The notes beneath the pieces were generated by a model. That model ran no database searches. It saw nothing but the letters and a program-made list of their open reading frames with translations, and was not told the DNA's origin. From Lineus longissimus (lineage: Eukaryota > Nemertea > Pilidiophora > Heteronemertea > Lineidae), in NCBI RefSeq assembly GCF_910592395.1, contig NC_088314.1, positions 9,548,001 to 9,612,000 of the forward strand: 64,000 nt of DNA, given 5' to 3'. Each line of letters begins with the position of its first letter. Positions within the stretch are counted from its first letter, which is position 1. This document shows positions 13,401 through 22,990 of the stretch, piece by piece. The translations under genes and the position numbers were made by a program.

Positions 13401-13716
13401 CAAGGGTCAACAAGCAGTTGTTTTCGTATCTCTGGAGCAGTGGCGTCCTGAACAAGAGTATGGACCTCTTCCTAAAAGGGTTAAGAAATTATTTTAACCT
13501 TTGTCCGAAAGTACCGAAAAAGATAAGAATATTGTTTGACTGAAGGTACCATATAACGAATTAACGCGTAATTTTCATGTTGTCGTGATGCTTATATTGT
13601 TTTACGAATGTTTGATAATATTTTCATGTATTTCATTGATAAAGTTCAGACTATTCGAGGAACAACGGTTATCTTACCGCTTCATCATTTTCGTAGTCCC
13701 TGAATAACCCCAGCAT
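4447..13716 (-). CDS. Ankyrin-repeat protein with acidic linker and C-terminal CaaX box (gene A)
   Basis: Fourteen coding exons join in frame to 520 aa. In transcript order: 13716-13678, 13471-13379, 12921-12700, 12291-12208, 11496-11401, 10875-10765, 10282-10169, 9583-9494, 8823-8697, 8639-8536, 6896-6801, 5790-5677, 5212-5114, 4620-4447. Most junctions are phase 0, with exon borders near ankyrin repeat borders; the 8697/8639 junction is phase 1. Ankyrin signatures include LPIHLVV, DTALHVLVK, APIHYVI, DTAMHLAIK, NPLHVVA and the canonical DTPLHLAAK repeat. Residues ~284-392 are a low-complexity linker with a glycine run, an EEEEEEDVDIED stretch and HHHPPP. The last repeats follow the linker. 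The protein ends KKSESCTIL, where CTIL fits a CaaX box with Leu, predicting geranylgeranylation and membrane attachment. No signal peptide, so cytosolic. The partner is unknown. Exact linker exon borders are the least certain part. Confidence 0.85.
8697..8823 (-). CDS. Linker exon of ankyrin gene A with poly-G run at the splice donor
   Basis: This exon starts after ATATCAG and encodes SRNADRMESFERLAQ, a helical stretch, and then a run of glycines. The glycines are coded by three GGC codons followed by ten consecutive G. The last G of that run begins the codon that is split by the intron, and the donor GTAAGT follows at once. The next exon resumes with AG after a CAG acceptor, giving GAG in frame. 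That agreement supports both the exon and the assembled G count. It is listed separately because a change in the number of Gs would alter the frame. Confidence 0.6.
11122..11342. mobile_element. Near-perfect 99-bp foldback in an intron
   Basis: The arm 11122-11220 matches the reverse complement of 11244-11342 with about four or five mismatches over 99 bp. The loop is 23 bp. The outer end starts GTGACYCGCTCTACCAAAAC and the inner end is ACCTTTTGTGAAAT. It lies in the intron between the 11401-11496 and 10765-10875 exons of ankyrin gene A, so the unspliced transcript would carry a long double-stranded hairpin. High arm identity indicates a young insertion or active gene conversion. Confidence 0.8.
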
Positions 13717-14215
13717 GATCTATATGCGACCTCTAATGATTATACGTCAAAGGACTTCAAAGAAGCCAAACTAAACACGAATTCCTTATTTCTCCATAGC
13801 ATCATCAGTTCTTGCCCTGTCTATGCACTAGTTCATGCCCTGTCATTTCTGTTCCAGATATTTCCTAAGTAAATCACGCCTATATACGACTATAACAAGA
13901 AAAACACAACGGATTCAGTGATCCCAGTATTCCTTGATGAATATCACATTATATCCATTGGTAAGCATTTGTTTACCACTACAAATGCGTTGACTGTACT
14001 GTGTTGAGTGAATTAGCCGCTGTGACGTCCACACACACACATCTTAATTTGAACTTTAACTGCCAAAGGAAAAACCAACCCTAATCACATGCTGTTAGGA
14101 TATAATGCTAGACATGGTAGGGATAGCGTTATTGTATTAAATTCTTTGCAGGGCCTACTCACTCAGTAGAAACCTCCAATTTGAATTATATACATGTGTA
14201 TGTGTTGTTGTGAGG

Positions 14216-17200
14216 TCAAAGGATATTAAACATGTTAAAGGCAAGCTCTACCAAACGAAATTTGTCAGAAACTTCCGTATCTAGCTCTCCCAAACATTCT
14301 TCTGTGGCGAACGTATCAATAAGTGAATATGAGCGCACCTAAGACAAAATATGTTCAATGCAAGTAAACTGTTAGTGTACACAATTCACATCAAGAAATG
14401 TATATGGAATTGTTCAGGCATTTCTTTCGTTTAACTACAAAATGGATATTGCTATTTAGGCTAATGGTCCATGGTTGCTACCCCGTGTGACACTTTCAAT
14501 GGCCCATGTTTGCTACCCCGCGTCGTGTGACACTTTCAATTGACCACAAACAACTTGATAAACGACCAAAATAAAAGTTATACAAATTTGCATCTTGGAA
14601 GTGTTCGATTTTCGACCTGTTTGCGACCTAAACATGCTTAAATGGGAAGGCATGTTCTAAAAAAGCGACGTTTTATTTAATAAATAAAAACAAATAGATA
14701 AATGACAAAACATCAACAACTAAATCTGCAATGTCTTTCAAACGGCAGTGTCTGCCGTTTCTAATTAAAAGGCATTGCATATAGATTTGTTGTGTATTAA
14801 TGTTTTCACCACCTTTTAGGTTCCATCTTCATTTGAATCCCTCAAATTTATAATACATATCAGCCAGACTAATAGTTTTTAAATGATTTGTTTAATACTC
14901 TCGTTTTTAAAACTCTTAAAAGACATACCTTTTTAAAGAGGCTGTTAACAATTATATATGGTTTATACATTGTTGTTCAAAGTGTCTTTCTGAATTCTAA
15001 TGTGATTTTCTATCTCTTGTAAAGCGCCACTGACAATTAATTCTTAAGTGGCGCTATATACAATATTTTTTATCATTATATAATTATTCTTCCTTCGGTC
15101 TAAATGATTCTGTTTTTATCAATGAGTGGGGGAATTAGTTCAAACAACATGCATTCCTATTTCCCTTTTTTCCTGACAACAGTTACGAGCCTTATGGATT
15201 TACTCTCCTTAAATACCATTTTGATCCTCATTTTTTTATTAATAGAGTAAAGTCCTCATAGCCTTTACATAACTGTCTCAATAAACTAGCAAAATGATCT
15301 CGTGCGTTTTGAGATGGTTGTGGAGAGCTAATACTCTAATGGTGAACGAACATCAAAAGGAAAACGAAAAAACACCCCATGTGTTTAAAGAAATCGTTAT
15401 GAAATACGTTAGCATTATAATTAGGTGATTAAAGATAGGTACAGTCCAATCTATGACTAGTAATGAAGATATGAAAATGCATATTAATAAGATAATTGTC
15501 TAGTACACAGAAGAATTTGATTTAAAAAGTTCAAAATATTAAGTACATGTAAGTTCACAAATGTTAAAACAAGACCATTGGGATTTTTATATTTAGAAAA
15601 ATAAATATCCGATACACTCACTACTCACTCGCTTTCCAACGTAATTGGAGTGAAATCTAACCGTGGCCTGGATATCAAAGGACGATAAGTTGAGATTTGT
15701 CGAGTTGAAGTTACTATAGGTGAAGGCATATTTTATGCCATCGAACTTTGTGGATGCCAAAGAACCACAAGAGCTTTTGAGCTCTCGAAAAACCTTTAAT
15801 AGTTTTTCGGCAAACACAAATTACTATTCACCCCTTCGAGGTTTTTTCGGCAAAATAAAAAAAAACCTTGGAGGTTTGAGAATCGCAAATTTTCATTGAA
15901 CAGAAAAACCTCTTTAGAATTAAGATTGCAACTTACTGTAACAGCAGATTTAACTGGCAGTTCATCATCCGGAGTAAGAGAAGGCGCACCTTGCAGAATC
16001 TCCAAAGCCTCATGGTTCCCTCGATTTAGATTCTCATCAAATGCTGATCGTAAATCCTTGAAAAAAGGTTGCAGGACAGTTGTACAGTTACCCTAAGTTC
16101 AATCACCGCATTAATACCAGGCAAAGAGGGTTCGAGAAACTTTGCGATCTCGGAGAAGTGGGTGTAATATGAAAAGTATCTACACTTCACGACAATGAAT
16201 AACCAAATCAAGGTATATATGTGTCCAAAATGCAATAATGGGAAGGTAGAAGATGAAATACACTTCCTCTGCCATTGCCCCGCCTATCTTACACAGCGGA
16301 TGAAAATGTACCAATTGATATCAACAACATTTGAAGACTTTGAGGAACTTTCCGACAATGAGAAGATAACAATAATGTTGAACAACTCAAACGTATCAAA
16401 GTATGTGGCCAACTGTGGCATCAATGCGCTGGCAATTAGAAACTGTAAATAGAAGACTGTATAAAGTAAACTCTTGGTCCGATCATTATAGGCTAGCACC
16501 ATGTAGATAACGTGTCTTGTAAGCTTAGATAAGGCTGGCTGCAATTAACAGATGACACTATAATAAACAAATATCCTATACTATACTAATTTTGATGTAT
16601 ATTAATAACATCATGGTTAAAATGATCAGTGGGATCAGTGTGCCAGTGTGTTTAGAGCGTTGGGCTTCTAATCAGGAGGTCGTAGGTTCGACCATCGGAC
16701 GGTTCAGCACAATTTCATCTTTGTGTCCTTGAGCGAAGCACTTAACCCTTCTAGCTACTCTCCACCATGCATGTGTAAATGGGTACCAGGCTTGCATCCG
16801 ATCCAGGGGGGAGTAATACTCCTACGGCTACACGCTACGGAATCCTATAAGCTCCAGCCAGATGAGCCGTTCGCGGCTCAGGCAATAGCCCAGCCGACTT
16901 AAACTTGCTCGGTACATTCTTTTTGTGCTATGTTCGTACTAATTTGATATCGATTGGTTCAAGTCACTTACCCTATTTCTTTTAAATGGGTCAGCACCCC
17001 TGTTGACAAGCATCCTTACAGAAATGAGGGTATGTTGGGACTGTGGCTCTTTCGCGAGCAGGTGGAGCGCTGTTTCCTTCTCAGGTTGGGTGGGGAGATT
17101 GACGTCCGCGCCATATTTCAGCAGGATATCTGTAATGCTTTCAGGCTCTTGCCGGAAAACAGCGGCGTGAATTGGTGCCTGACCCTCCTGCAAAAAATGT

Positions 17201-18255
17201 ATTTTATCTGCTAATCTGTTGAATGATATACATCTTGCTACAAAATGGTAAAAACAACTATCCTGACAATTACTCAGAGACGGCCGGTTTGGAACAGAAA
17301 GTGACCATATCTCATTATTCCCCAGCACGGAATTCGGTAAGCACTTTCCTTCACACAATTAACAAATTCATTGACGCCATACTATTGATGAAAAAGTTAT
17401 GAAGGATTTATCTGCCAGTCGGCACTTAAACTCTCCATCAATAATCGGTATCTTCCGACTCGCACTTTCCTTACACATCTTGGAAATGAAGAAATCTGTG
17501 AAGTGTTATTTTGCTTACCGATACGCACACGTTGATCAAGTGTGTCTTGTTGTCCAAGATGTCTCGAACCACTCTATACGGGCCCTCGAGACAAGCCTTA
17601 TATAATACATCCTGCAACAGGTCGTTCAACTTTATTGGCCCTGTCTAGGCATTAATAACATTACGTAACAGTTACAACAAGGCAAACATTTAACTTGAGT
17701 ACAGGGCCCGATCTTGTCACTAATGCTGGCATTAACTTACATTGGCGTTATCTCCTTTGGTTAAGCCCTTTAGACTTAACGCCGAGTTAAGATAATAACA
17801 CCAGCGTTAGTGACTAAGCTTGGTTTGAACAACTGGGCCCAGAACTAAACAGATAATGTGGATAATGGAGTACTGAATTTAAGGCATATATAGGGCTACA
17901 GAAGTTGTTTATTTCAGCCATATACGAATTTTTTAATCGTGTAATGAACCTGTTCGCCTCAGCGCAACCACCAATCAGACGAAATTGGGGCGGGAGAGTG
18001 GCTTATCTTCCATACCCATAGGCATCGGATTCGTTCGGGTCAGCACTCGTTTTTGCGACTAGTCGAATACGGAGGTTTGTCGTATTAATCTCGGTGGTAT
18101 AGGCTATTAATGAAAAAGGCTTACAGAATTAGTTTATAATCCTATTTCCCCTCCAAGGTAGTATCATTAACCATAATACGCGTATATATGCTGAAGGGAA
18201 ACGAATTAGCCCCACGATGTTGCATACTATTTACCTCTTCTTCGCCTTCCAACAT
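14216..18255 (-). CDS. Truncated tandem paralogue of the ankyrin gene (gene B)
   Basis: Four exons are well supported and phase 0: 18255-18235 (MLEGEEE, parallel to MLGLFRDYENDEA of gene A), 17611-17519 (DVLYKACLEG...), 17187-16972 (two ankyrin repeats with APIHAAV and ETALHLLAK, ending FKRNR) and 16056-15937 (DLRSAFDENL...). Exon order, lengths and phases mirror gene A exons 1-4. The fourth exon runs beyond its counterpart and ends SAVT at a GTAAGT donor, in the first helix of the next repeat. No further ankyrin exon was found below it. A possible last exon is 14338-14216, with acceptor TTTTGTCTTAG, 40 codons and then TGA; it is in frame but has no ankyrin similarity. The product would be about 190 aa. 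Gene B starts about 4 kb upstream of gene A on the same strand, so tandem duplication is the simple explanation. It may be a shortened functional gene or a decaying one. Confidence 0.6.
15005..15090 (+). mobile_element. Non-LTR retrotransposon 3' tail (fragment)
   Basis: The sequence AAAGCGCCACT, a short spacer, then AGTGGCGCTATATACAA followed by T/A-rich simple sequence resembles the stem-loop and tail at the 3' end of CR1/L2-type elements. Those end in GCGCTATAnAAATG and a short TTA-type repeat. The same GCGC...CTATA ending is seen in reverse at 54103-54210. No coding remnant was found just upstream. Confidence 0.35.
16195..16570 (+). mobile_element. 5'-truncated non-LTR retrotransposon: reverse transcriptase C-terminus
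   Basis: An 85-codon open frame (16195-16452) encodes MCPKCNNGKVEDEIHFLCHC followed by PAY. This is the CPxC...VEDExHFLxxCPxY zinc-knuckle motif at the C-terminus of many non-LTR reverse transcriptases. The rest of the polymerase is missing, as expected of 5' truncation. The 3' UTR ends in AACAGATGACACTATAATAA and then ACAAATA. The same tail recurs at about 61400-61437, so at least two members of this family are in the window. It sits in an intron of ankyrin gene B in the opposite orientation. Confidence 0.75.
16640..16915 (+). mobile_element. tRNA-derived SINE with V/Deu-type core
   Basis: The 5' part looks like a tRNA with an anticodon-arm-like GGGCTTCTAATCAGGAGGTC and the B-box GGTTCGACC at 16685-16693. 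The body contains GTGTCCTTGAGCGAAGCACT and later AAATGGGTACCAGG, typical of the conserved core of V- and Deu-type SINEs found across animals. The 3' part is a unique tail ending near 16915. It lies directly behind a retrotransposon 3' end, inside an intron of ankyrin gene B. Confidence 0.72.
17704..17840. mobile_element. Short foldback MITE with GGGCCC ends
   Basis: The two ends are GGGCCC. The interior arms read GTCACTAATGCTGGCATTAA and, in reverse complement, GTCACTAACGCTGGTGTTAT. The element is about 137 bp and non-coding. It lies in the first or second intron of ankyrin gene B. Confidence 0.55.
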
Positions 18256-19856
18256 TGTTACAACTGCTCCTCAATTATACTGAAACACTAACCAAAAATC
18301 GCAGCGTATCACCATCTGATGTAGTTAATCCTTCCAAGTGTCCAATAATCTGAATTTGTAGCCAAACAGTCGTTAATGTCGTTAGGCAGCAACACTCTTA
18401 TACGGGTTTACTCCGGGGATATTTCATCAGGTACCACTCCAGTAAGAAAAAAAGGGTACTGGGTGATATGAAGAAAGACCAGCAAATGCTTTTATCTAAA
18501 ACTCCATGTACATTTACACTTGGCCTTTCTGTACAAAATTGAAGTAAAAACATTTGCTAGACTATATTCATATCAGCCATTGTATCAAGATATAAGTACC
18601 AATCCCTTTTACCAACTGCATATGTATGTGCAATGACATTTTCCCCATGCCTACAGTATGTCGACGGCTATTTACAGGAATCCATATTTTTCTTGTCCAA
18701 ACCTTACATCGACTAAGGTCAATAATTTCTACTTGGGCTTGCAGGTATGTATTGGATAGTGTGGCCCTTCACCCGGCCTTAATCGAGTACTTTGCATGTG
18801 CTATATGTAAGTAAATTGTGCACGGATGTGCATATTATTAATCTATTCATGAGCGGCCGCCGGGCTTAGCTGGGCGCTTTTTCAAATTAACGTCACGGCA
18901 GATAATCAAATATGTATTGATCTTTGAAATAAACTTGATTACTAATACGTAGACTTATCACTCAGAGCAAGAGGGACTTCTAGCTGGATATTTTGAAAAT
19001 GGTGATTAAAATTGCAGTCAGAAAAAAAGTGAAGATAACTTTAAAGAAAGCCGATTTACTTCACTGCACTCAGTCCACTATATCTGCAGTGTCTCATAAA
19101 CCTCGTTATGCACTATGATAGTTTCCGAGTCAAAAAACAAGATTGTGTCATGGTGATGCCTTTGCGCAATGCACAAGTCTTTAACATTGAACGAATGTAC
19201 ATGGCCATGCACTCTGCACTCCCTCCCTGTAAATGCAGCTGCTTTTTCAGGCTCTAGATAAACTTCTAAATTTGTAAACATTCTGCGTCCCGAGAAATTT
19301 TTCAATTGTGTTCAATTATGAGTGCAATGAAGTCAAGCGAACTGCTTCTCGTATTTACACTTTCAGGCCGGTGTTGGGTCACTGCTATTATTAACCATTT
19401 GATATTATTTTTTAGAATATCCAGCAAGAGGCCCCGGTATCTCTTAAATTTGAAATGCTAGCATAGATTCTCTCGACTGAAAATCAATCTACTTGCTGCA
19501 CGTGCATCGAAACTGTTAGCAGAGATACAGACACAGCAAATATATACAGAAGAAAACTCAAAATGAGAACAATTTGTTATTAGCTGTTTATTTTTATACA
19601 TAAGCATCACATGTGACAAACCAAATTGTGGTGACCGTAATAGTCCCACAATAAAAAATATACACTATCATTTGCATAAGTCTAAGTCCGGCCATCAAAT
19701 TTTTCATATCTCCAAATTTATCAATTCTAAACGTATAGGATTTTTAGTTGCATTCTTCACAAGGGGTTTTATACAGAATTGGCCATACGTTCATACATTT
19801 TTACACCGGTACGTGGTCTTAAGCTTGGTTACAAATGACGCCATATGATATGCAAT
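18256..19856. other. Intergenic stretch between ankyrin gene B and PGAP4-like gene
   Basis: No supported exon or RNA gene was found. The low end may include the 5' UTR and promoter of ankyrin gene B. The high end should contain the 3' UTR of the PGAP4-like gene; an AATAAA on the minus strand lies near 19585. Confidence 0.5.
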
Positions 19857-21122
19857 TCAGTTAACAATTTCAGGATTTTTCACATTATTTTTCACAATAG
19901 AGTACATGCCGATATGATCAAAAATATTAGGGAGGACAATCAACCCAGTGGTTCCAGTGTCTTGTAGAAATGAGCCTAGAAGTAAGTCCATAGCACATGC
20001 TTTTGGATCAGAAGCAGTGCACTGATGTGCATCGTAATAATCAGCAAGAAGTCTCCCACTTTTATGAGTAAAAAGCATGGCAGGAGTGCAGCATTCAGCA
20101 GCTGGTTCATTTATATACAAATGTTTTGAAACGTGGCGAAATTTCAAAATGTTTGCCTGTCCAAAAGAGAGAAACACTAAAAATGCGAAGAGGACAAACA
20201 ATGCCCAGCAGAGGTAAACCTTTTGAAGTTGACTCCCTCTTCCCCACAACATGCACAAGTTCAGGTATATGAATGTCAAGACAGTCCCAAATATTGCACC
20301 AAGGCCGATAAGTTCGGAGTATCTTGCTCTGTGTATAAAACGATATGGATGATAAAATTTGATGAACCCGATTTTGTCTTTCGTATCCTCGGATATACGA
20401 TGTTTTAATGAATGTGTTATTGTGTGATGCAACACCCAAAAGGCATCAGGTATTGGCACAGCATCATCCTCTAGAAGAAAAATGTAAGAATTGGGATTTA
20501 GTTCTAGAGATTTTCTAAGGCAGTATGAATAGTCACTCTGTTCCTTGACATAACGGTTCTGTTGTTCAAGATGTGAAGGAGGTCGCACAAGGAATCTTAC
20601 AAGTTGTAACAAATGTAAAGAGCGAGAAAGGAAGTTTAATTCCGCATACGTGCGCGGATCTGGGTCCACATTACACAACACTAACCCAAAGAAATTCGAA
20701 AGACCAGATCTCTGTTGAAAGTCTCGCAAAAGTTCAAATGTTTTCGCGACAGTCTGTGTGACATATTGTGGATCTGACCCATCAATATCATCTCTTCTGG
20801 TAGATATAACAGTAATTATAACATCGACCTGTTCAATATGATTTAAAGCGCTACTCGACGAGAGATAATCCCGATTGGATATTTTTTGTTCCTTCACCCA
20901 GTTTTTTGCCACTTTTGCTCTTTCCTCATTCAAGTGCCACTCCTTTTCCCTTTCGTCATGCAAGTCGTCATAACCCCAGTAATACGCAGAATATTTCAAT
21001 TTGCATAATAAGATGGGGAGGACGATGAGGAAGGTTATGAAGTAAACTGCACCAATGTGAATAAGCATCCGCCGGGAAGATTTTAAAAGTGACACCAACG
21101 ATGAAACGACATGCACATACAT
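19857..21122 (-). CDS. PGAP4: PGAP4/TMEM246-like GPI-glycan GalNAc transferase
   Basis: One uninterrupted coding exon gives 421 aa, close to the roughly 400 aa of the vertebrate family. PGAP4 is a Golgi glycosyltransferase that adds N-acetylgalactosamine to the first mannose of GPI anchors. The signature layout is visible: an N-terminal membrane segment (residues ~20-40, MLIHIGAVYFITFLIVLPIL), a GT domain with the acidic motif LLEDDAVP (EDD at 218-220), the FIKFYHPYR motif, and then two closely spaced membrane segments (~270-291 and ~303-323) inserted in the catalytic domain. A C-terminal part with CC and CAMDLL motifs follows. The start is the ATG at 21122, with A at -3; the frame stays open only to a TTG upstream. 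A TTTAG acceptor lies just 5' of the ATG, so a non-coding upstream exon is likely. Assignment is by architecture and motifs. Confidence 0.88.
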   Translation of the reverse strand: MYVHVVSSLVSLLKSSRRMLIHIGAVYFITFLIVLPILLCKLKYSAYYWGYDDLHDEREKEWHLNEERAKVAKNWVKEQKISNRDYLSSSSALNHIEQVDVIITVISTRRDDIDGSDPQYVTQTVAKTFELLRDFQQRSGLSNFFGLVLCNVDPDPRTYAELNFLSRSLHLLQLVRFLVRPPSHLEQQNRYVKEQSDYSYCLRKSLELNPNSYIFLLEDDAVPIPDAFWVLHHTITHSLKHRISEDTKDKIGFIKFYHPYRFIHRARYSELIGLGAIFGTVLTFIYLNLCMLWGRGSQLQKVYLCWALFVLFAFLVFLSFGQANILKFRHVSKHLYINEPAAECCTPAMLFTHKSGRLLADYYDAHQCTASDPKACAMDLLLGSFLQDTGTTGLIVLPNIFDHIGMYSIVKNNVKNPEIVN

Positions 21123-22004
21123 CCTTTCTAAACTTGATAACAACGGCGAAGGTCAGACCTATCATGCATTCGGTGTGGATACTTCACTTCCCAGCACTAG
21201 CTGAATGTATAGACGTCCATTTGGGTCATGCTCCATTGTGTGCGACACACTTCCGATAGAAAGCAGAACAATTGAATGCAGAATGTCTCGCGCGTGTGTA
21301 GTAGTCTACAGCTGTCACATTCACTAGATCTGTCCTCGTGCACAATCATGACACTTGATGGTACAGCGCCAACGAGCTACATGTACAAGCAACGTACCAA
21401 TATACAAGAGTCCTTGTGACTATGTACTTACTGGTCATCAGACGCCAGTGCCACCAGTAACACCTGGAAGGAAATAAAACTATCAGTAGGCCTACTTTAG
21501 GCTACAGCGGGCGGGGGAAGTCACTGCTGGCCAAAACAAACCTAAATATAGGCACAACGAACAAAATGACTTGTGGTGTCACACCATGCGGTCTTTTGTT
21601 TGCTGCTTGTTTGCTGTGGCCAGCAGTGGTCGGCTTCCTCTGCCTACGGCGCCTCTGCCAATAAGGAGGGCACCGTTCTTGGGATGTAGTTCGACCAGCC
21701 GTATTTGATGGGTGAGCAACGACATATTAGCATGGATTGGAGCGTTCACCAGTAACCCTTGGTGAAATTACCGAGCGACACCTGGGACGTAAATGCGCCA
21801 AAATGCATGATTTCCACGGAGAAATATTACACAAAGCGTCCAGACGTTTGTTTTGGTTATTTTCGTGACTTGCTGCTAAACTTGAGTACCATTACGTATA
21901 CCGACGTGACATCTTGTTACTCACCGCTGAACTACTGATATTGTCATACAGGATGACCGAGACAATGCGAAATATTTTAAGTGGTGTCTATTTCTTCCTT
22001 TATG

Positions 22005-22286
22005 TGACGCAGCGACGAGTGGTCAATGCCATCCAATGTTCGTGGTGTTTGAGAATGATAGATTAGGGAGGAAGATCAGTTGCTATTTAAACAACTGAAG
22101 CCAACATAACTCATATGATTACAAATGTCTAGACGGAAATGAGAAAAAATCCCATTCATTGGTTTTGTGCTTTTATAAAGTATCTTTTGACAGTTCAGAA
22201 CCTACAGTCAGTCCCATTCGAAAAGGATCGTTTAAAAAAATGATTCAACAGCTGTTGTAAACCAGTTTGAAACCTCAATATCACGA
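22005..22286 (+). repeat. Dispersed repeat R1, copy 1
   Basis: This stretch matches 31900-32224 in the same orientation. Shared blocks include CGACGAGTGGTCAATGCCAT, AACAACTGAAGCCAACATA, GGTTTTGTGCTTT and CAACAGCTGTTGT. Point differences and small indels separate the copies. It has no coding capacity and no obvious inverted ends, so the class is unknown. Confidence 0.75.
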
Positions 22287-22615
22287 CAGAGCCTTTCAAA
22301 TAAATCTTTAATCTGATCATAAGGACGACGTCCACAAAAGGTGAATATGGAAAATTATGAAGGATGTGTAATTAAAGAGGTGACGTTATTGGTGATACCA
22401 TAATTGAGTATTTAGTTGATTAGTGTTCATATTGATGCCACGTGATATATGAAAAAATGGCAGTCCGAGTATTTGCGGTTTAAAAAACAACTCTCACTGG
22501 CAATTGACGCGATTTGCCCTCCTTGACCCAGAAAAGTAGGTCATACCCTCAATCTTGACATCAATTGATAGTGAGGAAAGTTTTGTCGTCCGGAAATGAA
22601 AAACAGGCAATTTAA

Positions 22616-22990
22616 TGCAAGTATCAATTCGTGTCTTGTCCCCCCCCCCCCCCCCCCCCTCCTCAAGGGTACGACACCTTATCACCCTATAACGACATCT
22701 TAAGGCTCAAGCATCACCCTTTTTTCACCAATGCTACTTTTTCTTTCGTCAAGACATCACCATCAACAATATATCAGTCATCACCGTCATATAAAGTAAC
22801 CGAACTAATTTTACTGGGTAAGGCTGTATGTTCGACAAGGCATCGACACATTAGCATCCTTATTCTTTCCAGCTTCGCCAAATTTTCACTAAAGGAAAAA
22901 TAAATACTACTCAAGCATCGGCAAAGATTAGTGGTGATAGCTTTACCCTTGAGGAGGGGGGTACAAGAAACGAATTGATACTTGCATAAG
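22616..22990. mobile_element. MITE-like element with inverted ends and a C20 run
   Basis: ATGCAAGTATCAATTCGTGT at the left end is matched by its reverse complement, with few changes, at 22961-22990. Inside the left arm is a run of 20 C followed by TCCTCAAGGGTA. The right arm has TACCCTTGAGGAGGGGGG, so the homopolymer has expanded in one arm only. The core is non-coding. Confidence 0.65.

Noticed and set aside
15593-15817. Minus-strand frame considered as the next exon of ankyrin gene B
   Set aside because: It ends in a good donor (CGA|GTGAGT) but has no ankyrin features and overlaps a dispersed repeat (GTGTTTGCCGAAAA...) also seen near 35390.
21123-21143. Longer PGAP4-like frame starting further upstream
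   Set aside because: The upstream codon is TTG, not ATG, and a splice acceptor lies between it and the ATG at 21122.
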